NCBI GenBank assembly: GCA_947856335.1
Contig: CANUCD010000008.1
Coordinates: 1 to 18,007 of the forward strand
Reading direction: 5' to 3'
DNA: 18,007 bases
Source of the DNA: an uncultured Bacilli bacterium
Lineage (GTDB): Bacteria; Bacillota_I; Bacilli_A; RF39; UBA660
The notes under the pieces are model-generated. The model saw only the letters and a program-made list of their open reading frames with translations. It was not told where the DNA came from and ran no database searches. Positions 6,636 through 13,805 of the stretch are shown piece after piece (position 1 is the first letter of the stretch; each line of letters begins with the position of its first letter). Position numbers and translations under genes: made by a program.

Positions 6636-7677
6636 TTATAATATCAAAGACAGTAATATAAATCATAAGAAGAATTATTAAGAAGAAGAAAACCATATGA
6701 CAAGCATTTTCAAACTTAGAATTTATTGGACTACCTTTAATCTTTTCAATAATAAGGAATAATATTCTACCACCATCAAAAGCAGGTATTGGAAGAATAT
6801 TTATAAGTCCTACGTTAATACTTAAAAAAGCAGTTAAATATACTAATTGTTGAGCTCCCATTTGCAAGCTTTCCCCAACAACATGATAAATACCAACAGG
6901 ACCAGATAAACTAGATAAAGATATTTGTCCCGTAAATAAATTGATAACTGTAATCCACATCGTAGAAATTAAACTCCAAAATCTTTCAAAAGCATATTTA
7001 ATACTAGCCCATAATCCGTGTATTTCTCTTTGTTCTATTCCAAACCCAAAAGTTTTTTGTTCTTCTCCAGTCTCATTTTCTGTTACTTCTGGTTCTATTT
7101 TAAGCGTTTTAACTTCATCGTCCCTTAAAACCTCAAAAGTATAAACATTACTATCATTTTTTAAATATAAAACTATTTGTGTTTGATCCCAAGTAGAAAC
7201 TTTATGATCGTTAATCGCTAAAATTAAATCTCCCTCTTTTAATCCATACTTTTCTGCAGCCGAACCCTCCAAAACCGTTCCAACTCTTGGCTCTAAACTA
7301 TTAGCCCCCCAAATAAGTGCCATAACAAATAAAATTAAAATAGCTAATAAGAAATTATTAAAAACACCAGCAGCTAAAATAATTACTCTTTGCCACCACT
7401 TTTTATTACACATAAAATCTTCTTTTTTTATTTTTTTCGTATCATCGTCTTCATATACCTCTCCTGCCATAGAAACAAATCCTCCAATAGGAAGAGCACG
7501 TATATTATAGTTAATTCCATCTTTTCCTTTATGTGTATGAATAAGTGGACCCATCCCAATAGAAAATTCATAAATATGAACACCAGCCTTTTTAGCTGTA
7601 ATAAAATGCCCAAACTCATGAACTAATATAATTAAACCTAATATAAAAATCAATAAAATCAAAATAATAAACCACAT
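6625..7677 (-). CDS. rseP: Site-2 membrane metalloprotease RseP/RasP
   Basis: This is an intramembrane zinc protease that cleaves anti-sigma factors and remnant signal peptides within the membrane. The 350-residue protein opens with a hydrophobic helix containing the zinc motif HEFGH (His20, Glu21, His24). It has a second membrane segment around residues 95-115, a single PDZ domain (about 120-200, with VGTVLEGSAAEKYGLKEGD), further membrane segments, and the third zinc-ligand motif PIPAFDGGRILF near residue 295-305. One PDZ domain is usual in Firmicutes. A perfect AGGAGG precedes the ATG. It follows cdsA by 9 nt, the conserved cdsA-rseP order of bacterial envelope clusters; undecaprenyl-diphosphate synthase and dxr, often nearby, are absent here. 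Confidence 0.96.
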   Translation of the reverse strand: MWFIILILLIFILGLIILVHEFGHFITAKKAGVHIYEFSIGMGPLIHTHKGKDGINYNIRALPIGGFVSMAGEVYEDDDTKKIKKEDFMCNKKWWQRVIILAAGVFNNFLLAILILFVMALIWGANSLEPRVGTVLEGSAAEKYGLKEGDLILAINDHKVSTWDQTQIVLYLKNDSNVYTFEVLRDDEVKTLKIEPEVTENETGEEQKTFGFGIEQREIHGLWASIKYAFERFWSLISTMWITVINLFTGQISLSSLSGPVGIYHVVGESLQMGAQQLVYLTAFLSINVGLINILPIPAFDGGRILFLIIEKIKGSPINSKFENACHMVFFFLIILLMIYITVFDIIRFT

Positions 7678-7686
7678 AATATCCTC

Positions 7687-8478
7687 CTATAACAATGTAT
7701 AAAATATTAAAAAGCCTAACATAATAGCAATCGTACTATCTAATCTATCCAAAATACCCCCATGTCCAGGTATTAAATTACTATAATCTTTAATATTATT
7801 TTCTCTTTTAAGTTTACTAAATATTAAATCCCCAATTTGCCCAATTATAGATAAAAGTAGTGTTACTATAATGATACTTATACTAATGGGTGCTACAAAA
7901 AAATGATAAAATACTACTGCCACTACTGTCCCAATTAAAGAACCAAGTACACTTCCCTCTACTGTTTTCTTAGGACTTACTTTAGGAATAAGTTTATGAC
8001 GTCCAAAAAGCATTCCCATAAACATTGCAAAAGTATCTGTAAAAATGAAGATTAAAATAAGATAAAGGAATAAATATAAATCAAACATTCTTGCAAGTAT
8101 CATAGCATTAAAAGCTGTCCCTAAAAGCAAAATAGAACCAACTAAGAAAAACGCATCTTGTGAACTATATTTTTTTTCATCATAAAATACCGACAAGCCA
8201 AGTAAACTTAAAAGTAAAATAGCAATTCCCCGATAAGTAATACCATATAAAATAGAATAGCCATCATACTCAGTTAAAACAAGAAGTAAAAGTGATACCA
8301 TCGCAATAAATTGAACAAAATAAGGATAAGGTTTATGACTTTTCTTTAAATCAAGTATCTCTTTTAAAGCAAGTAAACTTATTATGCCTACTCCAATTCT
8401 AAATACTTCATCCCCTAACCAAATAACTGGTATAACAATAATTAACATAACTATTGCACTTAAAATTCTCTTTTTCAT
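7687..8478 (-). CDS. cdsA: Phosphatidate cytidylyltransferase
   Basis: CdsA makes CDP-diacylglycerol from CTP and phosphatidic acid, the branch point of membrane phospholipid synthesis. The 263-residue protein is a polytopic membrane protein with about 7-8 hydrophobic segments. Its C-terminal half contains the family signature SKLKRENNIKDYSNLIPGHG followed by GILDRLDS, with the conserved aspartates, preceded by PKVSPKKTVEGSVLG. It starts 12 nt after trpS with an AAAGGG ribosome site and ends 9 nt before rseP, so the three form one operon. Confidence 0.96.
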   Translation of the reverse strand: MKKRILSAIVMLIIVIPVIWLGDEVFRIGVGIISLLALKEILDLKKSHKPYPYFVQFIAMVSLLLLVLTEYDGYSILYGITYRGIAILLLSLLGLSVFYDEKKYSSQDAFFLVGSILLLGTAFNAMILARMFDLYLFLYLILIFIFTDTFAMFMGMLFGRHKLIPKVSPKKTVEGSVLGSLIGTVVAVVFYHFFVAPISISIIIVTLLLSIIGQIGDLIFSKLKRENNIKDYSNLIPGHGGILDRLDSTIAIMLGFLIFYTLL

Positions 8479-8490
8479 AATAACCCTTTC

Positions 8491-9495
8491 CTATTTATAT
8501 AATCCCATCTTTTGTTTCATATCCATAAATTTTTTTCTAGCTATTTCTCTTACTACTTTAATATTTTCATCTAATATTTTATCTAGTTGATCACTATTTA
8601 TAATTTCTTCATATTTCTTTTGAATAGCACTAACTTCATCTACAACTATATCTGCAACATATTTTTTAAATTCTCCATAATTCTTACCATCAAATTCTTC
8701 TTCAAGGCTTAAAATACTTTTACCAGTAATAGAAGCACATATACGAAGCAAATTACTAATACCAGGCTTATTTTCAGCATCATATTTAACTTCACATCCA
8801 CTATCAGTAGTTGCTCCCATAATCTTTTTTCTAATACTTGCTGTATCATCTAAGAGTCTTATTACACCTTTTTGATTTTCACTTGATTTACTCATCTTTT
8901 TAGTAGGTGTTACCAAATCCATAATCTTCGTTCCCTCTTTGGTAATATATGCCTCAGGCAATTTAAAAGTATCACCATACTTTTTATTAAATCTAATAGC
9001 AATATTACGTGCAAGTTCAACATGTTGCTTTTGATCAATCCCAACAGGAACATAATCAACATCATAAGCTAAGATATCAGCAGCCATTAAAACTGGATAA
9101 GTAAAAAGCCCTGCATAAAAGTTAGCATTTTTACTACTTTTATCTTTAAACTGCGTCATTCTTGTTAATTCCCCAAACGGTGTATTACATTCGAGAAGCC
9201 AAGAAATATTTGCATGATACTCATTTTCTGATTGAATAAATATAATGTTTTTTTCAGGATCTATACCACAAGCAAGATATAATGCTACCAAACTACGAAT
9301 ATTTTGATGCAACAAACTAGGATCCTGATTAACCGTAATCGCATGCATATCAGCAATAAATATTATCGATTTAAACTCATCTTGCATCTTAACCATCTGT
9401 TTAATCGCCCCAATATAATTACCAAGAGTAATAACTCCAGATGGTTGTATTCCTGTTAAAATAGATTTTGTTACTTTACTATCAAATTCTTTCAT
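8491..9495 (-). CDS. trpS: Tryptophanyl-tRNA synthetase
   Basis: A class I aminoacyl-tRNA synthetase charging tRNA-Trp. Starting at ATG 9495 the protein has 334 residues, normal for bacterial TrpS. It shows SILTGIQPSGVITLGNYIGA with the HIGH-equivalent TLGN, the conserved MAADILAYDVDYVPVGIDQKQH core, and the KMSKS loop KKMSKSSENQKG near residue 200. The frame can be extended to GTG 9507, but ATG 9495 is preferred: it has AAGTGAG 7 nt upstream and an extended -10 promoter (9526-9518) that places +1 close to 9511, leaving the GTG start with no ribosome site. It is the first gene of trpS-cdsA-rseP. The leader is too short for a T-box. Confidence 0.96.
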   Translation of the reverse strand: MKEFDSKVTKSILTGIQPSGVITLGNYIGAIKQMVKMQDEFKSIIFIADMHAITVNQDPSLLHQNIRSLVALYLACGIDPEKNIIFIQSENEYHANISWLLECNTPFGELTRMTQFKDKSSKNANFYAGLFTYPVLMAADILAYDVDYVPVGIDQKQHVELARNIAIRFNKKYGDTFKLPEAYITKEGTKIMDLVTPTKKMSKSSENQKGVIRLLDDTASIRKKIMGATTDSGCEVKYDAENKPGISNLLRICASITGKSILSLEEEFDGKNYGEFKKYVADIVVDEVSAIQKKYEEIINSDQLDKILDENIKVVREIARKKFMDMKQKMGLYK

Positions 9496-9517
9496 GTTTA
9501 ATCTCACTTTCTATTTA

Positions 9518-9526
9518 AGTATATCA
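9518..9526 (-). promoter_or_regulatory. Extended -10 promoter of trpS
   Basis: Minus-strand TGA followed by TATACT (9523-9518). A -35 is not recognisable (TTTCTT at the right distance). Predicted +1 is near 9511, leaving a leader of about 16 nt that contains AAGTGAG. Confidence 0.5.
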
Positions 9527-9564
9527 AAAATATTTATGAAAAGAAATAAAAAAATGCATTTAAT

Positions 9565-9586
9565 AAAAAAATTCCCATTGGGAATT
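9565..9586 (-). terminator. Intrinsic terminator of rpsP-khpA
   Basis: Minus-strand stem AATTCCC (9586-9580), loop AAT, and GGGAATT (9576-9570), followed by a T-tract. The khpA TAA stop is within the first arm. Confidence 0.85.
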
Positions 9587-9830
9587 AAAATGAATCAATA
9601 TTGATTTTTACATTTTTAATATGATTAACATAAGCATAAGCCAAAATAATTGTCCTTAAAGCTTTAGCATTATGTCCAGATTTACCAATAACTGCTCCCA
9701 TATCTTCTGAAGAAACTAATATTTCTAATATAGTCAGATCTTCATCTTGCATAAACGCACTTACCTTTACTAAATCTGGATTTTTCACAATATTTTTTAC
9801 TAAATAAGTCGTAAACTCTGCTAATTTCAT
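9585..9830 (-). CDS. khpA: KH-domain RNA-binding protein KhpA
   Basis: The 81-residue protein is a single KH domain with the GxxG loop in VIGKSGHNAKALRTI (around residues 46-60). It matches the YlqC/KhpA family, small RNA-binding proteins that in Gram-positive bacteria pair with KhpB/Jag and affect cell division and elongation. It begins 2 nt after the rpsP stop, the conserved rpsP-khpA order of Firmicutes, and ends at a strong terminator. The rimM, trmD and ffh genes that often flank it are absent. Confidence 0.92.
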   Translation of the reverse strand: MKLAEFTTYLVKNIVKNPDLVKVSAFMQDEDLTILEILVSSEDMGAVIGKSGHNAKALRTIILAYAYVNHIKNVKINIDSF

Positions 9831-9832
9831 TA

Positions 9833-10108
9833 TTACTTACCTACTTTTTTAGATTCTGCATACTTTGCCATAATTCCTTCTTTAGATAAAATAGAACGAA
9901 CTGTATCGGTTGGAACAGCACCATTTTGAAGCCATTTTAAAGCTTTTTCTGAATCAACAGTAACACTAGCAGGCTTCTTAATTGGATTATAAGTTCCTAC
10001 AACTTCGATAAAACGTCCATCTCTTGGACTTCTAGCATCTGCTGCAACAATACGATAGAATGGTTTTTGCTTTGAACCCATTCTCTTAAGTCTTAATTTA
10101 ACTGCCAT
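9833..10108 (-). CDS. rpsP: 30S ribosomal protein S16
   Basis: The 91-residue protein begins MAVKLRLKRMGSKQKPFYRI, continues VAADARSPRDGRFIEVVGTYNP and ends with a WLQNGAVPTDTVRSILSKEG segment, all characteristic of S16, a primary assembly protein of the small subunit. The ATG has a full AAGGAGG site and follows the strongest promoter in the window (TTGACA, 17 bp, TAAAAT). It is co-transcribed with khpA. Confidence 0.98.
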   Translation of the reverse strand: MAVKLRLKRMGSKQKPFYRIVAADARSPRDGRFIEVVGTYNPIKKPASVTVDSEKALKWLQNGAVPTDTVRSILSKEGIMAKYAESKKVGK

Positions 10109-10132
10109 AAAGCTTCCTCCTTTGCGACTACA

Positions 10133-10161
10133 ATTTTATCACATTAAAAACAAGGTGTCAA
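10133..10161 (-). promoter_or_regulatory. Strong sigma-A promoter of rpsP-khpA
   Basis: Minus strand: perfect TTGACA -35 (10161-10156), 17-bp spacer, TAAAAT -10 (10138-10133) with an upstream TGA giving an extended -10. Predicted +1 is near 10126, just upstream of the ribosome site. The -35 is the 3' arm of the cotE terminator hairpin. Confidence 0.85.
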
Positions 10162-10178
10162 CTATTTTTGGTTGACAC
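10146..10178 (-). terminator. Terminator of the cotE-like gene, overlapping the rpsP -35
   Basis: A perfect 8-bp inverted repeat, GTGTCAAC (10155-10162 on plus) and GTTGACAC (10171-10178), with an 8-nt loop. On the minus strand it is followed by CTTG and five Ts. It lies just downstream of the cotE-like stop. Its 3' arm carries the rpsP TTGACA. Confidence 0.75.
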
Positions 10179-10184
10179 ACAAAC

Positions 10185-10715
10185 TTATTTTAAATAATCC
10201 TCATCAATTTCCTTAAATACTTCATCAGCTTCTTCATCTGTAATATCTTCTAATACTTCATAATCATCTTCATCATCTTCAACACTTACTTTAATCATTG
10301 TATTTCCAACAATCTCAACACCCATTTCTTTTTCAATAGATAAATATACAACCCCGTTATCTACATGTACATCACTAACGGTTGGTTGTGTTAGACTTCT
10401 TACAATAATCTCTTCAGCACTACTTAACTTTTGTCCATCTTTTAAGTGAACATTCATCTTATCTTCGTAAGTAAAATGCTCGGTTGCTACAGCCGTTTTG
10501 GTATCGTTTTGATAAGAGTACCAAACATTGACATCAAATCCACCCCGAATAAAAACAATCCCATTTTCTGATGTTCCTAAAAAAGTATGATTTATTACCC
10601 AACAGCCTAAAACAGTATCAGGAACTTCATTTGGTGTTAATTTAAATTTTGATGTACTAGTCTTTTTAGCTTTGCCAATAACTGCTTTTGTTACAATCTC
10701 CTTAAAACTTGCCAT
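10185..10715 (-). CDS. cotE: Outer spore coat morphogenetic protein CotE homologue
   Basis: The 176-residue protein resembles Bacillus CotE along its length: N-terminal FKEIVTKAVIGKAKK, then VLGCWVINHTF, GGFDVNVWYSYQNDTKTAVATEHFTYEDKM, a QPTVSDVHV segment, VEIVGNTMIKVSVE, and an acidic C-terminal tail rich in Asp and Glu. CotE in Bacillus subtilis is about 181 residues and organises the outer coat on the mother-cell side of the forespore. The match is from memory of the family, not a search. It has an AGGAGG ribosome site, its own terminator, and an upstream GCATACATTA (10743-10734) compatible with mother-cell sigma promoters. It sits alone between the HIT gene and rpsP, not beside mutS as in Bacillus. 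It suggests a sporulating lineage or a relict coat gene. Confidence 0.85.
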   Translation of the reverse strand: MASFKEIVTKAVIGKAKKTSTSKFKLTPNEVPDTVLGCWVINHTFLGTSENGIVFIRGGFDVNVWYSYQNDTKTAVATEHFTYEDKMNVHLKDGQKLSSAEEIIVRSLTQPTVSDVHVDNGVVYLSIEKEMGVEIVGNTMIKVSVEDDEDDYEVLEDITDEEADEVFKEIDEDYLK

Positions 10716-10733
10716 CTTTATCCTCCTCTATTT

Positions 10734-10743
10734 TAATGTATGC
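10734..10743 (-). promoter_or_regulatory. Possible sigma-E/sigma-K type -10 of cotE
   Basis: Minus-strand GCATACATTA fits both the sigma-K -10 pattern gCATAnnnTA and the sigma-E pattern CATACAnT. An AC dinucleotide as in sigma-K -35 elements lies 15 nt upstream of CATA, near but not clearly at the usual distance. Predicted +1 is just before the ribosome site. A weak sigma-A alternative (TTGCAA, 17 bp, TATGTT) exists. Confidence 0.4.
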
Positions 10744-10771
10744 AAAAAAACATAAAAGTTCACTAAAATGA

Positions 10772-10799
10772 TTGCAATATTTTTCTATTTTGTTATAAT
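10772..10799 (+). promoter_or_regulatory. Promoter of the HIT-family gene
   Basis: TTGCAA (10772-10777), 16-bp spacer, and perfect TATAAT (10794-10799) with a TGT extension. Predicted +1 is near 10806, at the first base of the AGGTGAT ribosome site, giving a leader of about 10 nt. It rules out the upstream in-frame ATG at 10768, which lies before the promoter. Confidence 0.8.
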
Positions 10800-10815
10800 G
10801 AACGTAGGTGATTAT

Positions 10816-11196
10816 ATGGATTGTATTTTTTGTAAAATTGCTAATGGCGAAATACCAAGCGATAAATTATATGAAGATGAAACAGTACTAGCGATTATGG
10901 ATGCAAACCCTAATGTAGATGGACACGTACTTATTATTCCTAAAAAACATTATGAAGATTATAGAGAGCTTGATAAAGATATTACATTCAATATTTTCCA
11001 ATTAGCTCAAAATCTTGGTCCCCAAATTATGGAAAAACTAAATACAAATACAATGACTCTTCTAATTAACTATGGAGAAGCTCAAAAAGTAAAACATTTT
11101 CATTTACATCTTTTACCTAATCTAGGGGCAATACCTACAACTAGTACTAAAAGTAAAGAAGAAATCTATTCCATTTTAAAAGTAGACAATAATTAG
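10816..11196 (+). CDS. HIT-family nucleotide hydrolase/transferase
   Basis: The 126-residue protein is a histidine triad protein of the Hint/HinT branch: MDCIFCKIANGEIPSDKLYEDE at the N-terminus with two cysteines, DANPNVDGHVLIIPKKHYEDY in the middle, and the catalytic triad KHFHLHLLP (HxHxH) near residues 95-103. Such proteins hydrolyse adenosine phosphoramidates and aminoacyl-adenylates; the exact substrate here is unknown. The start at 10816 is chosen because it follows AGGTGAT and the promoter at 10772-10799. It is one of two plus-strand genes, divergent from cotE, and ends in a strong hairpin terminator whose 3' arm begins at the last base of the stop codon. Confidence 0.93.
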   Translation: MDCIFCKIANGEIPSDKLYEDETVLAIMDANPNVDGHVLIIPKKHYEDYRELDKDITFNIFQLAQNLGPQIMEKLNTNTMTLLINYGEAQKVKHFHLHLLPNLGAIPTTSTKSKEEIYSILKVDNN

Positions 11197-11215
11197 TCTA
11201 CTTTTAGTTTGCTAT
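11178..11215 (+). terminator. Terminator of the HIT gene, possibly bidirectional
   Basis: A perfect 10-bp inverted repeat, AAAAGTAGAC (11178-11187) and GTCTACTTTT (11196-11205), with an 8-nt loop. A T-rich stretch follows on the plus strand. The A-rich flank also gives Ts on the minus strand, so it may end the small minus-strand ORF as well. Confidence 0.75.
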
Positions 11216-11217
11216 TT

Positions 11218-11346
11218 TTAAATAAATAACTTATTTACTAAATAACGAATACGAATAACTCTTCCTACAAATAAAAGTCCATTCATGATAATTCTTTTTA
11301 AAGAGCCGCCTTTTACTTGTATGAGTGCCTCATCATATAATTTCAT
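11218..11346 (-). CDS. Small hypothetical basic protein, 42 residues
   Basis: An ATG-started frame encodes a peptide that begins MKLYDEALIQVKGGSLKR, continues IIMNGLLFVGRVIRIRYL and ends VNKLFI. It has an acidic/neutral first half, a hydrophobic middle, and an arginine/lysine-containing C-terminal half that looks amphipathic. AAAGGA lies 3 nt before the ATG, slightly close. An extended -10-like TGATAAAAT lies about 30 nt upstream. It is bracketed by hairpins at 11389-11419 and 11178-11205. I do not recognise the family; it could be a small membrane-associated protein or a chance frame. Confidence 0.45.
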   Translation of the reverse strand: MKLYDEALIQVKGGSLKRIIMNGLLFVGRVIRIRYLVNKLFI

Positions 11347-11388
11347 AAGTCCTTTCTAACGAGTGAACAAAAATATTTTATCATAAAT

Positions 11389-11419
11389 AAAAAAGAAAAA
11401 ATAGAGCTTATCTCTATTT
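11389..11419 (-). terminator. Terminator after the 51-residue small protein
   Basis: Minus-strand stem AAATAGAG (11419-11412), loop ATAAG, CTCTATTT (11406-11399), followed by a T-rich tract. The TAG stop of the small ORF lies in the 5' arm. It ends the recD2 transcription unit. Confidence 0.8.
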
Positions 11420-11569
11420 CATCGAACTTATTTTACTACTTGCCATATCCATAGCATTATTTACCATCTTGCTAGCTTTCTTCTTAGTGCTTTTGTTATT
11501 TAGTGCATAAGCCATCATACCAGCTCCTGCAGCCATTGCAAGTAAACTTCCAACCATTATTTTTTTCAA
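11414..11569 (-). CDS. Small single-pass membrane protein, 51 residues, TTG start
   Basis: A TTG-started frame with GAGGTG 6 nt upstream encodes a peptide beginning MKKIMVGSLLAMAAGAGMM, followed by AYALNNKSTKKKASKMVNNA and ending MDMASSKISSMK. Residues about 4-22 form a hydrophobic, alanine/glycine-rich membrane helix; the rest is a basic, helix-prone tail. It resembles the small YtxH-like or uncharacterised membrane proteins common in Firmicutes, but I cannot name a family. It starts 22 nt after recD2 and is followed by a strong terminator overlapping its stop, so it is the last gene of that operon. The TTG start hides it from ATG-only calling; the ATG at 11557 is four codons in and lacks a ribosome site. 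Confidence 0.65.
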   Translation of the reverse strand: MKKIMVGSLLAMAAGAGMMAYALNNKSTKKKASKMVNNAMDMASSKISSMK

Positions 11570-11591
11570 ATTTAACACCTCAATAATAGTA

Positions 11592-13796
11592 TTAACTATT
11601 AAGGATAAATTTATGCATCAATTTTTCTTTTAACATCGTTTTTCTACTAGAAGCATAATCATTTTTAACTGCCATAATAAAAGCATTAGCTTCCCCAATA
11701 ATTATTAAACTCTTTTTAGCTCTAGATACCCCCGTATAAATAAGCTTATTATAAAGCATTTTATAATAGTTTTTCGTAATAGGCAAAATTACATGCGAAA
11801 ACTCACTTCCTTGACTTTTATGTATCGTAATTGCATATGCGTGTTTAATCTCTTTTAAATCCTCTTTTGTATATTCTACTTTAACACCCTCAAAATCAAT
11901 AATAATAAGTTCTTTAGACTTACTTGTTTTAGGAATAATCTGTCTAATATAACCAATATCCCCATTAAAAACATTATTATCAGGATTATTTTGAAGCTGT
12001 AAAACTTTATCATTTTCTCGGTAAATAACATCTCCATAGTTTATTTGCTTCTTACGCTCACTTGGAGGATTAAATAACTCTTGTAAAACTATATTTAAAT
12101 TATCAATACCATTTTCTCCCTTATACATAGGAGCAAGTATTTGAATATCTTCTTCTGTTAATCCTTTTTCCCTACTCATAAGACATATTTTTTTTATCAT
12201 TTGTTTAATATGCACACTATCACAATTTAAAAAATTATAATCATCTTTTTGATTTAAAAAATCTTCTGATAACTCTTTTTCTTTAATCTCTAATGCTAAA
12301 TAAGGAATATAAGAATTCTCACTTTGACGATATATCTTCTCTAATGGACAGAAAGCAAACAAATCACTTTCAATTAAATCCTTTAAAATAAGCCCAGGTC
12401 CAACTGATGGCAACTGATTTACATCTCCAACCATAATAAGTTGAACATTACTTTTAATTCCCTTTAATAAAGCATCAAATAAAGATATATCAATCATACT
12501 CATTTCATCAACAATAATTAAATTTTCTTGAGCTTTATGATATTCATTAACCCCAAAATTACCAGTCTCTTTATTCCATTTTAAAAAACGATGAATCGTC
12601 ATAGCAGGTAGTCCCGTTGAACTACTCATTTTTTTACTAGCTCTACCTGTTGGAGCAAGAAGAGCAATATTTTGTAATACTTCCATGGGTGAAAAATCAT
12701 GCATCTTAATATATAACTTTACAATCGCGTTAATAATTGTTGTTTTACCAGTTCCAGGACCTCCAGAAATAATCGTTATCTTATTTTCTAAAGCCGTTTT
12801 TATCGCTTTTTTCTGATCTTCATTATATACTACTTTATTTTCATCTTCTAATCTCTTTAACTCATTATCAAAATTATAAAATGGTGTTATATTATTTGCA
12901 TTAAGCATATATAAAGCCTCAGCAATATCTTTTTCACTCTCATAATAAAGAGTTAAATAATAAATACCTTGTTCAAAAACAATTTTATTTTCTTCCTCTA
13001 AACTATAAATCATTTCATCTAAAGTAATATCATCTAAAATAATATTAAATTCCTTTTTTAAAGCATCTACTATTTCTTCTAATAAATAATATGTATCTCC
13101 ATTACTGCTACTTAAACGATGCATTGCCTCAATTATACAAGCTTTTAGACGCACTTTATCTGTCTCATCATGATAAAGTCTATAAATATTATCAATCTTA
13201 TTAAAATCCATTATCTCTGTTAAAACATATAAATTAACCTCAATAATATATTTAGTAGAAGCTCCATACTTCTTATATATTTTAGTTGCTTCCCCAATAC
13301 TAAATCCCATCTCTTTTAATTTAATAAGTACCTCATCAGCAGAAGAATACTCAAGTAAAGATGCTCTAATAGTCTTCTTTTTAGCATCAGGTATCCCCGA
13401 AATATTATCTAATGCACATTCGCTAGCTTTTATCTTCTCAATCGCATCAAGTCCTAGTGCATCTACAATTTTTTTAGCACTATTCTTTCCACAACCTTTA
13501 ATAAGTGAACTAGATAAAAACTCAATTAGAGCATCTTTACTACTAATCTTTTCTTTCTCATATGAATCAACTTGATATTGAAAACCAAATCTCTCATGTC
13601 TTACTGCTTTGCCATAAATAATAAACGTTTCTTCTTCGTTAATATCAAGAAAAATACCTGTAATAGTAACAGTTTTTCCTACATATTCATCCATCTTCGC
13701 ATCATTTGTCTCTTTAACGCGAAAAACAGCGACTACATAGCCACTTTCTTCATTTTGATAAATAATATTTCGTATTTTTCCCTTGATGTAATTCAT
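11592..13796 (-). CDS. recD2: ATP-dependent RecD2-like DNA helicase
   Basis: RecD2 is a 5'-3' superfamily 1B helicase found in bacteria lacking RecBC partners and implicated in repair and replication-fork stability. The 734-residue protein has the long N-terminal region typical of RecD2 (OB-like domain 1-80, helix-hairpin-helix segments near 90-145 such as LIKGCGKNSAKKIV). It then has the helicase core: Walker A SGGPGTGKTT near residue 345, LIIVDEMSMID near 428, GDVNQLPSVGPG, a C-terminal HAYAITIHKSQGSEF, and YTGVSRAKKSLIIIG near 688. AAGGAGT precedes the ATG. It lies 9 nt after an unknown gene and shares its promoter. Confidence 0.96.
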   Translation of the reverse strand: MNYIKGKIRNIIYQNEESGYVVAVFRVKETNDAKMDEYVGKTVTITGIFLDINEEETFIIYGKAVRHERFGFQYQVDSYEKEKISSKDALIEFLSSSLIKGCGKNSAKKIVDALGLDAIEKIKASECALDNISGIPDAKKKTIRASLLEYSSADEVLIKLKEMGFSIGEATKIYKKYGASTKYIIEVNLYVLTEIMDFNKIDNIYRLYHDETDKVRLKACIIEAMHRLSSSNGDTYYLLEEIVDALKKEFNIILDDITLDEMIYSLEEENKIVFEQGIYYLTLYYESEKDIAEALYMLNANNITPFYNFDNELKRLEDENKVVYNEDQKKAIKTALENKITIISGGPGTGKTTIINAIVKLYIKMHDFSPMEVLQNIALLAPTGRASKKMSSSTGLPAMTIHRFLKWNKETGNFGVNEYHKAQENLIIVDEMSMIDISLFDALLKGIKSNVQLIMVGDVNQLPSVGPGLILKDLIESDLFAFCPLEKIYRQSENSYIPYLALEIKEKELSEDFLNQKDDYNFLNCDSVHIKQMIKKICLMSREKGLTEEDIQILAPMYKGENGIDNLNIVLQELFNPPSERKKQINYGDVIYRENDKVLQLQNNPDNNVFNGDIGYIRQIIPKTSKSKELIIIDFEGVKVEYTKEDLKEIKHAYAITIHKSQGSEFSHVILPITKNYYKMLYNKLIYTGVSRAKKSLIIIGEANAFIMAVKNDYASSRKTMLKEKLMHKFILNS

Positions 13797-13805
13797 AAGT
13801 ACTCC

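Noticed and set aside
7390..7626. Plus- and minus-strand ORFs inside rseP (7390-7626 and 7428-7619).
   Set aside because: They are frame shadows of the rseP N-terminal region, whose frame contains the intact HEFGH motif.
9496..9564. T-box leader of trpS.
   Set aside because: Only about 16-70 nt is available between the terminator and the start; no specifier or antiterminator elements seen.
10768..10815. Extended start for the HIT gene at ATG 10768.
   Set aside because: This ATG lies upstream of the promoter (10772-10799), so it would not be transcribed from it; AGGTGAT precedes ATG 10816.
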